Shown piece by piece: positions 1 through 6,788 of a DNA stretch of 6,792 nt (within the stretch, counting starts at the first letter, position 1; every line of letters begins with the position of its first letter). Made by a program: the position numbers and the translations under genes. The stretch comes from Pseudomonadota bacterium (lineage in GTDB: Bacteria > Pseudomonadota > Gammaproteobacteria > Burkholderiales > Burkholderiaceae_D): positions 1 to 6,792 of the forward strand of contig JAEZLB010000023.1 of assembly GCA_023435945.1 (NCBI GenBank). Reading direction: 5' to 3'. Under the pieces are notes generated by a model. The model ran no database searches and had not been told where the DNA came from. It was given only the letters and a program-made list of their open reading frames with translations.

Positions 1-476
1 TCACAGGTTTGCATAATCGCCGTGTCTTTGAAGAGAAGCTGAAAGACGAATTTGAACGTGCACGCCGATACAATATGCCACTCTCGTTGTTGATGCTGGA
101 CGCGGATCGTTTCAAGGAGTTTAACGACACCTGCGGTCATCCGGCAGGGGATAACCTGCTGAAGGAAATCGCGCTGATATTAAAGAGTAATGCACGCGCC
201 AACGATATTGTTGCGCGTTACGGCGGTGACGAATTCGCAGTGATTCTGCCCAATACCGACAGCGATGTTGCCTTGCATCTGGCGGAGCGTCTGCGTCGGT
301 CCGCTAAGGCTTTATGTCACCCAGAGCAGTCTATTACCATCAGCGTGGGGGTTGCTGCATTGAAGTCGACCATGCTCGATCCGCATAGCTTGCTCGCTGC
401 AGCCGATAGAGCCTTGTATGATGCCAAGCGCAAGGGGCGTAATCAGGTGTCCCGCACCATCGACCTGCATGCATGA
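1..476 (+). CDS. Diguanylate cyclase, C-terminal GGDEF domain (5' end outside window)
   Basis: This is the C-terminal part of a diguanylate cyclase, which condenses two GTP into cyclic di-GMP, the second messenger for biofilm and motility control. The reading frame is already open at base 3 and begins with the end of the conserved LTGLHNRR motif, so the true start and any sensor or membrane domain lie upstream. The metal/substrate segment DADRFKEFND (99-128) is followed by GHPAGD. The catalytic GGDEF is intact at 222-236. An RxxD inhibitory site (Arg at 195-197, Asp at 204-206) sits five residues before GGDEF, so product feedback inhibition is expected. The ISVGVA strand and the closing ADRALYDAKRKGRNQV helix are also present, and the stop is TGA at 474-476. 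All key residues are kept, so I infer an active cyclase. Its input signal cannot be seen. The next gene is convergent. Confidence 0.95.
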   Translation, partial: TGLHNRRVFEEKLKDEFERARRYNMPLSLLMLDADRFKEFNDTCGHPAGDNLLKEIALILKSNARANDIVARYGGDEFAVILPNTDSDVALHLAERLRRSAKALCHPEQSITISVGVAALKSTMLDPHSLLAAADRALYDAKRKGRNQVSRTIDLHA

Positions 477-547
477 GGCCGTAGTGTCTTTGCGTTCTGC
501 TTGCCTTCATTTACCTCAAATAGTTTGATCGTCATGCATCCTCGCAA

Positions 548-566
548 AGGACAAAGGCATTGTCCT
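548..566. other. Small inverted repeat between the convergent GGDEF and acyltransferase genes
   Basis: AGGACAA (548-554) and TTGTCCT (560-566) form a perfect 7-bp stem with a 5-nt loop, lying between the ends of two convergent genes. No T-run follows on either strand, so it is not a canonical intrinsic terminator, although it could contribute to transcript ends. I see nothing else convincing in 477-665. Confidence 0.25.
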
Positions 567-665
567 CCGTCACCGGCTGGGCGCTGGTCGATATGCTGCA
601 GGGGAGGCAGAAAGAGCGCTCAGATGGGTGTTCGCCCTTCCTGCGTGGTAAGTGGTGTGCCGCGT

Positions 666-1796
666 TCATTCCTTTTGCGAGAATTGCAGCGCGTCAGCCC
701 TTCTATTGATGTCCATGCCGAAGAAAAGTCGCCTGCTGTTGCGTAGCCAGGCGATGCCTTGAAGGACGCAGCGTATAGCCCAGTTATTTTTGTGCCGCAG
801 GCGTTCCAGTATCCACATATGGCTTTGCTTTTCCCATCCGCGCAGTACTGTATTGATGGCAGAATCGGCACGGACCAGCATGCGAAAGCGGGAGCGGTAA
901 AGCACGATATGAGAGAGGTCGCGCTGTACTCCCAGCAGTCGGTACTTATATTCTTCGTGGCCCCACATGAAATGGAATTCGGTACCGCCGCGAGTAATGC
1001 ATTCGCAAATGGTCCGGTAGCAGCACCACATGCCGAGACCGTAGGTGTTGTATTGCGGATCGTGGCCGATCACGCGTAAATGGTAATGGCTGCCGATACG
1101 ATAACAGATGGCACCTGCACGCACTTTTCCCTCAATGCTGATCAGCCCAATCAGACCACATCGTTTAGCAAAGGCGATGATACGTTCGGCTTCTGTTTTG
1201 TCGATGGCGGATATCCTGCTTTTCCCCGCCATGCGTGCATGATTAAGAGCGATGATTTCCTTTAATTGTGTATCGCTGATGTCAGGGGCTTCCAGCACCT
1301 GGAACTGGAAAGAGTCATAACGCCGCTGCAGGCGATTGCCATTCTGATTCAGTGTTTTTCGCGTAGATTTCCCAAGTTTTTCATAATACGCCTGAACCGT
1401 TTGTGGCAGCGGCATGCTGATGTCATTGGTACAAAGAAAACGCTGGAATGGGTAAGGCAGGGTATTTGGTGTCGCATCGATCGCGTGCAGGGAAACCGTA
1501 TCCACCTCCGGATATTTTTCGAACATGGTCCGCGCAAATCGTGCTATTGCCTCGTCATTGAGGCGCATTTGTTCGTTGAGAACCCGCACTGCATGCTTCT
1601 TTTTGCGATAGAGGAGTATGTCTTCTATCCCTTTTTCGCTACTGGCTACATAGGTACAGGCTTGCTGCAGCCCTCCATAAAGATCGAAGTGAGCAAATGA
1701 GGCATACATGCTTCCGTAAAGCTGTTCCAGTTTGCCTGCCGCAAAGGTGGGAATTGCATTTTCGTAGCAGGCTGTCGCAATGGGGAATTTCTCCAT
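666..1796 (-). CDS. GNAT-superfamily acyltransferase of the BioF2/CelD-like (FemAB-related) type
   Basis: The 376-aa product resembles the Acetyltransf_6 (BioF2-like/CelD-like) branch of GNAT enzymes, which often acylate polysaccharide or cell-envelope precursors; the substrate here cannot be told. The core spans about residues 135-290. It has a basic helix LGKSTRKTLNQNGNRLQRR (141-159, like the K-x-R-x-x-L-R signature), the strand pair AGAICYRIGSHYHLRVIGHD (227-246) followed by YNTYGLGM, and the terminal motif FHFMWGHEEYKYRLLG (274-289), matching the family's conserved G-x-E-x-Y-K-x-R pattern. There is no signal peptide or clear membrane segment, so it is probably cytosolic. The ATG at 1794-1796 has no strong Shine-Dalgarno (only an ACGAAAAC stretch upstream), so the start is moderately sure. 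The gene stands alone, convergent with the cyclase gene and divergent from prfC, with no polysaccharide genes in view. The family call rests on motif pattern, not alignment. Confidence 0.8.
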   Translation of the reverse strand: MEKFPIATACYENAIPTFAAGKLEQLYGSMYASFAHFDLYGGLQQACTYVASSEKGIEDILLYRKKKHAVRVLNEQMRLNDEAIARFARTMFEKYPEVDTVSLHAIDATPNTLPYPFQRFLCTNDISMPLPQTVQAYYEKLGKSTRKTLNQNGNRLQRRYDSFQFQVLEAPDISDTQLKEIIALNHARMAGKSRISAIDKTEAERIIAFAKRCGLIGLISIEGKVRAGAICYRIGSHYHLRVIGHDPQYNTYGLGMWCCYRTICECITRGGTEFHFMWGHEEYKYRLLGVQRDLSHIVLYRSRFRMLVRADSAINTVLRGWEKQSHMWILERLRHKNNWAIRCVLQGIAWLRNSRRLFFGMDINRRADALQFSQKE

Positions 1797-1853
1797 GTGG
1801 TTTTCGTTCGAATGTCAGGATAAAAGCTGAGGGAGATGCGAGGAGGCGAGATC

Positions 1854-1899
1854 GACGATAAAGAATGTTTAGCTTGAAAGACCTGGCATGCTTATCGTC
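1854..1899. repeat. 8-bp inverted repeat in the acyltransferase/prfC divergent region
   Basis: GACGATAA (1854-1861) is matched by its exact reverse complement TTATCGTC (1892-1899), separated by 30 bp. It lies about 55-105 bp upstream of the acyltransferase start codon. It could be a split operator or may be chance; no family is recognised. Confidence 0.3.
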
Positions 1900-1974
1900 T
1901 TCCTAATATTGAGGGGTGTACAACAAAAGATAATTTTTACATTCTCACAGTATCCGCAGCGTCACCCGCGGCTT

Positions 1975-2002
1975 TTGATCTTGTTCAGTCTGGCTGCATA
2001 AT
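1975..2002 (+). promoter_or_regulatory. Candidate sigma-70 promoter for prfC
   Basis: TTGATC (1975-1980) and CATAAT (1997-2002) are separated by 16 bp and match 4/6 and 5/6 of the -35 and -10 consensus. This predicts transcription starting near 2009 and a leader of about 67 nt before the prfC ATG. It is a pattern match only. Confidence 0.4.
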
Positions 2003-2075
2003 CTTCCGAAGAAATGCCGCGTTAGACTTCCCTTTCAAGAGCCGTTAAACTTGTAGTCTTTTTGAAGCACTTTCC

Positions 2076-3755
2076 ATGGCCACTTCCTCCGACGCCTCCA
2101 CGGCCGACAATGCACCAGCGGGTGTCTCCGCTGCCTCCGAATCCGGGCGGGTTTCCCCTGAAACGATAGCCAGGGAAGTGGCGCGCCGGCGCACTTTTGC
2201 CATCATTTCCCATCCTGATGCCGGTAAGACCACGTTGACTGAAAAGCTGTTGCTGTTTTCAGGTGCCATTCAGCTGGCCGGTACGGTCAAAGGGCGCAAG
2301 AGTGGGCGCCATGCAACGTCTGACTGGATGGATATCGAGAAACAGCGTGGCATTTCCGTGGCGAGCTCGGTCATGCAGTTCGACTATCGCGACCACGTAG
2401 TGAATTTGCTCGATACGCCAGGCCACCAGGATTTTTCCGAAGATACCTATCGTGTGCTGACAGCGGTCGATTCCGCGTTGATGGTGATCGACGCCGGCAA
2501 AGGTGTGGAAGAGCAGACCATCAAGCTGCTGAATGTCTGCCGCATGCGCAATACGCCTATCATCACTTTCATGAACAAGTTTGATAGGGAAACGCGCGAT
2601 CCGCTCGAATTGCTCGATGAAGTGGAATCGGTGCTGAAAATGCAATGTGCGCCGGTAACCTGGCCCATAGGCATGGGCAAGCGCTTCCGCGGTGTCTACC
2701 ATCTGCTACGCGATGAGATTCTGTTGTTTGCCCCGGGTAATGAGCGTGCAGACCAGACTTTTGAAGTCATCAAGGGTATCGACAATCCCAAGCTTCATGA
2801 AATGTTCCCGATGGAGATGGAGCAGTTGAAGATGGAAGTGGAACTCGTGCATGGCGCCTCGCATCCATTCAGCCTGGAGGACTTCCTGGCGGGTGTTCAG
2901 ACGCCGGTATTTTTCGGTTCTGCCATCAACAACTTCGGTGTGCGCGAAATCCTCGATGCCTTGCTCGACTGGGCGCAACCGCCACGTCCGCGCGATGCAT
3001 CGGTACGGATGGTGAATTCCAACGAGCCAGCCTTCTCAGGGTTTGTGTTCAAGATCCAGGCCAACATGGACCCCGCGCATCGCGACCGCATCGCTTTTCT
3101 GCGCGTGTGTTCCGGCCGCTTCGTGCGCGGTATGAAGATCAAGCATTTGCGCTTGAATCGCGAGATCAAGGTGTCGAATGTGGTGACCTTCATGGCATCC
3201 TCGCGCGAGCAGGTGGAAGAGGCTTATGCAGGCGACATCATCGGCTTGCCCAACCATGGCAACATGCAGATCGGTGACAGCTTCTCCGAAGGGGAGATGC
3301 TGCAATTTACTGGCATTCCCTTCTTCGCACCGGATTTCTTCCGTAGCGTGCGCATACGCAATCCGCTCAAGATCAAGCAACTGCACAAGGGCTTGCAGCA
3401 GTTGGGGGAAGAGGGTGCCGTGCAGGTCTTCAAGCCGGTGGTTGGCAGTGACCTGATTCTGGGGGCGGTTGGTGTGCTTCAGTTTGAAGTGGTCGCCAGC
3501 CGTTTGCTTAATGAATACGGTGTAGATGCCGTATTCGAAGGCACCAGCATCAATACCGCACGCTGGAAAAGTTGCGACGACAAGAAAATGCTGGCAGATT
3601 TCGAGAAATCGTCGGCTGGCCAGCATCTCGCTATCGATGCTGCCGGCAATCTGGCTTATCTCGCAACATCCTCAGTGAATCTGAGGCTCACCCAGGAGCG
3701 CTGGCCGCAGGTGGTGTTCCATGCCACACGCGAGCATGCGGCCAAGCTGGATTAA
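2076..3755 (+). CDS. prfC: Peptide chain release factor 3 (RF3), translational GTPase
   Basis: RF3 is a GTPase that removes RF1/RF2 from the ribosome after peptide release and contributes to quality control after mistranslation. G-domain motifs are intact: P-loop SHPDAGKT (45-52), switch I/G2 region with the EKQRGIS segment (88-94), G3 DTPGH (113-117) and G4 NKFD (167-170; NKLD in E. coli). The middle beta-barrel domain contains [12 protein letters not shown] (322-333). The C-terminal domain carries FTGIPFFAP (from 411) and EEGAVQVF (445-452). All of these are RF3-specific rather than EF-G-like. The length is 559 aa against 529 in E. coli. The excess is an N-terminal Ser/Ala/Thr-rich tail of roughly 25 residues, with the family-like part starting near [13 protein letters not shown]. 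No ATG, GTG or TTG lies where the E. coli start would fall, so the ATG at 2076 is kept, with a weak GAAG 8 nt upstream. It seems to be transcribed alone. Confidence 0.97.
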   Translation: MATSSDASTADNAPAGVSAASESGRVSPETIAREVARRRTFAIISHPDAGKTTLTEKLLLFSGAIQLAGTVKGRKSGRHATSDWMDIEKQRGISVASSVMQFDYRDHVVNLLDTPGHQDFSEDTYRVLTAVDSALMVIDAGKGVEEQTIKLLNVCRMRNTPIITFMNKFDRETRDPLELLDEVESVLKMQCAPVTWPIGMGKRFRGVYHLLRDEILLFAPGNERADQTFEVIKGIDNPKLHEMFPMEMEQLKMEVELVHGASHPFSLEDFLAGVQTPVFFGSAINNFGVREILDALLDWAQPPRPRDASVRMVNSNEPAFSGFVFKIQANMDPAHRDRIAFLRVCSGRFVRGMKIKHLRLNREIKVSNVVTFMASSREQVEEAYAGDIIGLPNHGNMQIGDSFSEGEMLQFTGIPFFAPDFFRSVRIRNPLKIKQLHKGLQQLGEEGAVQVFKPVVGSDLILGAVGVLQFEVVASRLLNEYGVDAVFEGTSINTARWKSCDDKKMLADFEKSSAGQHLAIDAAGNLAYLATSSVNLRLTQERWPQVVFHATREHAAKLD

Positions 3756-3794
3756 AGCCTGAGAGGTTTGCTGTAAGGCGGGCAAGGGGGATGG

Positions 3795-3831
3795 AGCGCA
3801 GAGGGCTGAGGCTCGATGCGCTAACCCTCTG
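3795..3831. terminator. Possible structured terminator region between convergent prfC and rhodanese genes
   Basis: Two competing stems fall in the 78-bp gap between the convergent genes. AGCGCA (3795-3800) pairs with TGCGCT (3817-3822), and CAGAGGG (3799-3805) pairs with CCCTCTG (3825-3831). Neither is followed by a T-run, so an intrinsic terminator is not secure; a structured or Rho-assisted end shared by both genes is the best reading. Confidence 0.3.
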
Positions 3832-3833
3832 GT

Positions 3834-4298
3834 TCAGGCACCTATCCAGGGCAAGCCGGCCTTGCACCAGCCATTCACCGTTTTGCGGTGTCCGTGCTGG
3901 TCCTTTTCTCCTTCGAAGCCTTCCAGGATATCGAAACAATGACGATATCCATGTGCGGTGGCGGCCGTGGCCGCATGACGGGATCGTACGCCCGAACGGC
4001 ACAGGAAAAGCAGCACGTCATCGGTAGCGGCGATTTGCTGTAACTGAGGGAGGAAGTCTGGATTGGGCGTCCCGCCCGGATAAAGATTCCATTGCACGGC
4101 GCCGTGCTGCTCCGGGGCGATGGCAACGCGTCCCACCCAGTCGCGTTCGGCGGTTGTACGCACATCGATCAGTTTGACGCGTGGGTTGGACTGAATCAGT
4201 GCGTAAGCCTCTTGTGGGGTGACGGCGCCGCTGTAGACAAGTTGGTTGGCTTGGGCACGTTGGCGAGCCTGATCCAGGATTTCGGTGGAATTGGTCAT
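3834..4298 (-). CDS. Single-domain rhodanese-like sulfurtransferase
   Basis: The 154-aa product is one rhodanese domain with a short N-terminal helix. Rhodaneses move sulfane sulfur through a persulfide on an active-site cysteine; the physiological acceptor here is unknown. The fold's landmarks are VTPQEAYALI (26-35), the LIDVRTTAERDWVGRV strand-turn (43-58, the CH2A-type motif), the active-site loop CRSGVRS with Cys100, and the closing GWCKAGLPW motif (143-151). Further cysteines sit at 121 and 145. No signal peptide is seen, so it is probably cytosolic. I chose the ATG at 4296-4298. The frame is open further upstream to 4475, but that extension has no family-like sequence and runs through the -10 box and NtrC-type sites of the intergenic region. 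The Shine-Dalgarno is weak (GGA about 10 nt upstream). The gene converges on prfC and diverges from glnA. Confidence 0.9.
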   Translation of the reverse strand: MTNSTEILDQARQRAQANQLVYSGAVTPQEAYALIQSNPRVKLIDVRTTAERDWVGRVAIAPEQHGAVQWNLYPGGTPNPDFLPQLQQIAATDDVLLFLCRSGVRSRHAATAATAHGYRHCFDILEGFEGEKDQHGHRKTVNGWCKAGLPWIGA

Positions 4299-4325
4299 GG
4301 TAAGAGTCCAATAAATCGAATGAAA

Positions 4326-4331
4326 ATTATA
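4326..4331 (-). promoter_or_regulatory. -10 box for the rhodanese gene
   Basis: Read on the minus strand, this is a perfect TATAAT. It is placed to start transcription near 4319, about 20 nt before the rhodanese ATG. The -35 position has no good match, so the promoter may be weak or activator-assisted. An NtrC-type dyad (4389-4405) is centred about 78 bp upstream of the predicted start. Confidence 0.45.
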
Positions 4332-4388
4332 AAAGAGTCTTGGAGGCGAAGCTGCACCAAAAACCAGAAAGCTAAGCTGCTGCTGTAA

Positions 4389-4405
4389 CGCACTTTTACA
4401 GTGCG
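4389..4405. promoter_or_regulatory. NtrC-type binding site 1 (distal)
   Basis: CGCACTTTTACAGTGCG has the NtrC architecture TGCAC-N7-GTGCA, with 8 of 10 arm bases matching and a fully symmetric change at the outer pair. The symmetry extends one base further on each side (A...T). Its centre is about 209 bp upstream of the predicted sigma-54 start of glnA. Confidence 0.55.
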
Positions 4406-4428
4406 TAATTGTTATTTTTCGGCTGGCG

Positions 4429-4445
4429 TGATCAAATATGGTGCA
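4429..4445. promoter_or_regulatory. NtrC-type binding site 2 (weak half)
   Basis: TGATCAAATATGGTGCA has a perfect right arm (GTGCA) and a left arm matching 3 of 5, with the correct 7-bp spacing. Its centre is 29 bp upstream of the strong site, close to three helical turns, which suits cooperative binding of NtrC dimers. Confidence 0.4.
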
Positions 4446-4457
4446 TTGGGAGTATTT

Positions 4458-4474
4458 TGCACAAATGCAGTGCA
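4458..4474. promoter_or_regulatory. NtrC-type binding site 3 (perfect arms)
   Basis: TGCACAAATGCAGTGCA matches TGCAC-N7-GTGCA in all ten arm bases. Its centre is about 140 bp upstream of the predicted sigma-54 start, within the range of the NtrC enhancer sites at the E. coli glnA promoter. It is the best single operator in the window. Confidence 0.75.
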
Positions 4475-4490
4475 TTTATCTCTGAGGAGG

Positions 4491-4518
4491 TTGTGGCCTT
4501 TTCCTGCACAAATATAAG
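4491..4518 (+). promoter_or_regulatory. Candidate secondary sigma-70 promoter of glnA
   Basis: TTGTGG (4491-4496) and TATAAG (4513-4518), spaced 16 bp apart, match 3/6 and 5/6 of consensus. A weak upstream sigma-70 promoter under NtrC repression is known at E. coli glnA (glnAp1). Here it overlaps the weak NtrC-like site at 4505-4521, but the -35 is poor. Confidence 0.22.
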
Positions 4519-4521
4519 GCA
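4505..4521. promoter_or_regulatory. NtrC-type binding site 4 (weak half)
   Basis: TGCACAAATATAAGGCA has a perfect left arm and a 3/5 right arm at the correct spacing. Its centre is about 93 bp upstream of the predicted sigma-54 start. It may be a low-affinity governor-like site, or chance. Confidence 0.3.
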
Positions 4522-4579
4522 TTAGCGTAAAGTATTGATTTTTATAAATAAAATTGGCTGGTGTCCTTGCGTTAAATCA

Positions 4580-4595
4580 TGGCATGGAACCTGCT
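4580..4595 (+). promoter_or_regulatory. Sigma-54 (RpoN) promoter of glnA
   Basis: TGGCATGGAACCTGCT matches the -24/-12 consensus TGGCACG-N4-TTGCT with the invariant GG-N10-GC spacing and only two mismatches. It predicts a start near 4605 and a leader of about 92 nt before the glnA ATG. With NtrC dyads 90-210 bp upstream, this is the expected nitrogen-starvation promoter. Confidence 0.8.
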
Positions 4596-4686
4596 AAGTT
4601 TTCCTCAAGTTAAATCCGATAATGGGAGCTTTCTATTTCGGTGCGACGCAATTCAGTTTGAATAATCATTGTTAAATTCCCTCATT

Positions 4687-4691
4687 AGGAG
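4687..4691 (+). promoter_or_regulatory. Ribosome binding site of glnA
   Basis: AGGAG ends 6 nt before the ATG at 4698. It is the strongest Shine-Dalgarno in the window and fixes the glnA start. Confidence 0.85.
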
Positions 4692-4697
4692 ATTCGC

Positions 4698-6113
4698 ATG
4701 GCAAGGACGGCCGCAGAGGTCTTGAAGATGGTAAAAGAAAACGAAGTCAAGTTCGTCGACTTTCGTTTTGCTGATACGCGTGGCAAAGAGCAGCACGTAA
4801 CCGTGCCTGTTTCCCATTTTGATGCTGATAAGTTCGAAAGTGGACACGCTTTTGACGGCTCCTCCATCGCTGGCTGGAAGGGTATTGAAGCATCCGACAT
4901 GTTGTTGATGCCCGATCCGAACACCGCTAACATCGACCCGTTCATGGAAGAAACCACGCTGTTCATGCAGTGTGACGTGGTGGAGCCTTCCGATGGCAAG
5001 GGCTATGACCGTGACCCACGCTCCATCGCCAAGCGTGCAGAAGCCTATCTGAAATCCTCCGGCCTGGGCGACACCGCCTATTTCGGCCCGGAACCCGAGT
5101 TCTTCATTTTCGATAATATCCGCTGGCAAGTGGATATGTCCGGCAGCTTCGTGAAGATCGGTTCCGAAGAAGCTTCCTGGAGCACCGGCAAGGAACTCGA
5201 TGGCGGCAATGCCGGCCATCGTCCGACCGTCAAAGGCGGTTACTTCCCGGTTCCTCCGGTCGATAGCTTCCAGGATATGCGCTCCGAAATGTGCCTGATT
5301 CTCGAATCCTTGGGCATCCCCGTTGAAGTGCATCACCATGAAGTGGCAGGCGCTGGTCAGAACGAGATCGGCACCAAGTTCTCCACGCTGGTAGAACGTG
5401 CTGACTGGACTCAGACCCTGAAGTACGTGGTCTGGAATGTTGCGCACACCTACGGCAAAACCGCGACCTTCATGCCCAAGCCTATCGTTGGCGACAATGG
5501 TTCCGGCATGCACGTGCACCAGTCGATCTGGAAAGACGGCAAGAACCTGTTCGCAGGCGACGGCTATGCCGGCCTGTCCGAGTTCGCGCTGTATTACATC
5601 GGCGGCATTATCAAGCATGCTCGGGCGCTGAACGCCATTACCAACCCCGGCACCAACTCCTACAAGCGTCTGGTACCTGGCTTTGAAGCACCGGTGAAAC
5701 TGGCTTATTCGTCGCGTAACCGTTCGGCTTCCATTCGTATTCCACACGTTGCGAATCCGAAAGGCCGTCGTATCGAAACCCGTTTCCCGGATCCGCTGGC
5801 GAACCCGTACCTGTGCTTCGCCGCGCTGATGATGGCAGGTCTGGACGGCGTGCAGAACAAGATCCATCCGGGCGAAGCCGCTTCCAAGGATCTGTACCAT
5901 CTGCCTCCGGAAGAAGATGCAAAGATCCCGACCGTCTGCTCCTCGCTGGATCAGGCTCTGGAAGCCCTGGACAAGGATCGCGAGTTCCTGACCCGCGGCG
6001 GCGTGTTCAGCGACACCATGATCGATGCCTACATCGAACTGAAGATGCAAGAAGTGCAGCGTTTCCGCATGACGACGCATCCGGTCGAATTCGACATGTA
6101 CTACTCGCTGTAA
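4698..6113 (+). CDS. glnA: Type I glutamine synthetase (GSI-beta, adenylylatable)
   Basis: Glutamine synthetase makes glutamine from glutamate, ammonia and ATP, and is the main entry point for assimilated nitrogen; the enzyme is a cytosolic dodecamer. The 471-aa length fits the family (469 in E. coli). Visible active-site elements, numbered three above the mature E. coli enzyme, are Asp53 in FDGSSIAGW (52-60), metal ligands Glu132 and Glu134 in GPEPEFFIF, and His272 in [10 protein letters not shown] (267-276). The Arg-rich glutamate/ATP region [12 protein letters not shown] is also present. Tyr400, in [10 protein letters not shown], corresponds to the adenylylation site Tyr397 of E. coli, so control by GlnE/GlnB is expected. 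This marks the beta subtype. The gene is preceded by a sigma-54 promoter with NtrC sites and followed by a strong terminator, so expression should rise in nitrogen limitation. No key residue is missing. Confidence 0.98.
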   Translation: MARTAAEVLKMVKENEVKFVDFRFADTRGKEQHVTVPVSHFDADKFESGHAFDGSSIAGWKGIEASDMLLMPDPNTANIDPFMEETTLFMQCDVVEPSDGKGYDRDPRSIAKRAEAYLKSSGLGDTAYFGPEPEFFIFDNIRWQVDMSGSFVKIGSEEASWSTGKELDGGNAGHRPTVKGGYFPVPPVDSFQDMRSEMCLILESLGIPVEVHHHEVAGAGQNEIGTKFSTLVERADWTQTLKYVVWNVAHTYGKTATFMPKPIVGDNGSGMHVHQSIWKDGKNLFAGDGYAGLSEFALYYIGGIIKHARALNAITNPGTNSYKRLVPGFEAPVKLAYSSRNRSASIRIPHVANPKGRRIETRFPDPLANPYLCFAALMMAGLDGVQNKIHPGEAASKDLYHLPPEEDAKIPTVCSSLDQALEALDKDREFLTRGGVFSDTMIDAYIELKMQEVQRFRMTTHPVEFDMYYSL

Positions 6114-6126
6114 TCCAGTGAGTGAC

Positions 6127-6162
6127 AAGGCGGGTAAGCCAGGCTTCCCGCCTTTTTTGTTT
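6127..6162 (+). terminator. Intrinsic terminator of glnA
   Basis: AAGGCGGG (6127-6134) pairs perfectly with CCCGCCTT (6147-6154) around a 12-nt loop, and is followed by a T-rich run TTTTGTTT. It starts 14 nt after the glnA stop. The adjoining loop bases can add further pairing (AAGCC/GGCTT). Some readthrough into the downstream gene remains possible. Confidence 0.9.
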
Positions 6163-6272
6163 AAGCGCGACAGATGCTTGTTGCAAGAAGCTTGCTGCTT
6201 GGTAAAGCCTGGTTTCTTATCTTAAACTAAGCTTTCAGCTCCCTTCAGCTTGATGGTTTAAGAAAGAAATCC

Positions 6273-6788
6273 ATGAAATTGCAACTCGCAGTTATTTCTC
6301 TGTTTGCCCTGCTGAGTATGACTGCTTATGCACAGGAGGCTGTTTATCTGTGTGTAAGTAGCGACGGTACGCGGGAGTATACGAATACCGGTGATACCAA
6401 AGGCTGCAAAAAAGTCGATATGGATGGTATTACCGTGGTGCCTGCGCCAAAACGCGTCACGCAAGCGGCAACTGCGCCGGCTGCGACGGCTGCGACGGCT
6501 GCGACGGCCAAACCTGCTGCCATGCCCGCAGCCTTTCCGCGCGTGGATAGTAACCGGCAGCAATTGATGGATCAGGAGCGGCGTCAGATTCTGCAGAACG
6601 AAATGAAAGCAGAAGAGCGCAAGCTGCTTCTGTTGCGGCAGGAATACAATAACGGTGCAGCTGCAAAGCAGGCGGGCGAGCAGAATGATGGACAGTATCA
6701 GCAACGGGTGACACTTCTGAAGGAAGACATCAACCGTGCCGAGAAAAATATCGAAGCCTTGAAACGCGAATTGGGCAATCTGCGCTGA
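6273..6788 (+). CDS. Exported DUF4124-like protein with coiled-coil C-terminus
   Basis: The 171-aa product has a typical Sec signal peptide (Lys2, hydrophobic core 5-16) with likely cleavage after Ala20 in AYA-QEA. No lipobox cysteine is present, so it should be periplasmic. Residues 22-60 (AVYLCVSSDGTREYTNT, then GCKKVDMDG) look like a DUF4124 domain, with Cys27 and Cys45 well placed for a disulfide. An Ala/Thr/Pro linker follows (about 64-90), then a Gln/Glu/Lys/Arg/Leu-rich helix and probable coiled coil (93-171). Function is unknown. DUF4124-like genes commonly sit between glnA and ntrB-ntrC in betaproteobacteria, so ntrB may lie just beyond the window. AAGAAAG about 7 nt before the ATG is a modest Shine-Dalgarno. 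No clear promoter was found in 6163-6272, so readthrough from glnA may matter. Confidence 0.85.
   Translation: MKLQLAVISLFALLSMTAYAQEAVYLCVSSDGTREYTNTGDTKGCKKVDMDGITVVPAPKRVTQAATAPAATAATAATAKPAAMPAAFPRVDSNRQQLMDQERRQILQNEMKAEERKLLLLRQEYNNGAAAKQAGEQNDGQYQQRVTLLKEDINRAEKNIEALKRELGNLR
6480..6506 (+). repeat. Three tandem copies of a 9-bp unit inside the DUF4124-like gene
   Basis: GCTGCGACG is repeated exactly three times (6480-6488, 6489-6497, 6498-6506). It is in frame and encodes Ala-Ala-Thr three times (residues 70-78) in the linker between the two domains. Copy-number change would lengthen or shorten the linker without a frameshift. Confidence 0.9.

Noticed and set aside
501..746. Small plus-strand open frame after the GGDEF gene
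   Set aside because: Composition is not protein-like, there is no convincing ribosome binding site or domain, and its 3' part runs antisense to the acyltransferase gene.
759..1700. Series of plus-strand open frames across the acyltransferase gene
   Set aside because: They are antisense fragments of one continuous 376-codon minus-strand gene with clear GNAT-type motifs.
1884..1898. TGGCATGCTTATCG in the acyltransferase/prfC region as a sigma-54 promoter
   Set aside because: It resembles the -24 element but lacks a GC at the -12 position.
4299..4475. N-terminal extension of the rhodanese to an upstream ATG at 4475
   Set aside because: The extra 59 residues show no rhodanese or targeting features and overlap a TATAAT box and several NtrC-type sites; the ATG at 4298 gives a family-like length.
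4494..4508. Possible sigma-54 promoter TGGCCTTTTCCTGC
   Set aside because: The GG and GC elements are 9 bp apart, one short of the strict 10-bp spacing, and a correctly spaced, better match exists at 4580-4595.
4555..4570. Possible sigma-54 promoter TGGCTGGTGTCCTTGC
   Set aside because: It has good half-elements, but GG to GC spacing is 11 bp, one too many; sigma-54 recognition is spacing-strict.
4653..6128. A 491-codon open frame antisense to glnA
   Set aside because: It mirrors the full length of a certain glnA gene, has no recognisable domain, and is explained by glnA's codon bias leaving the opposite strand stop-free.
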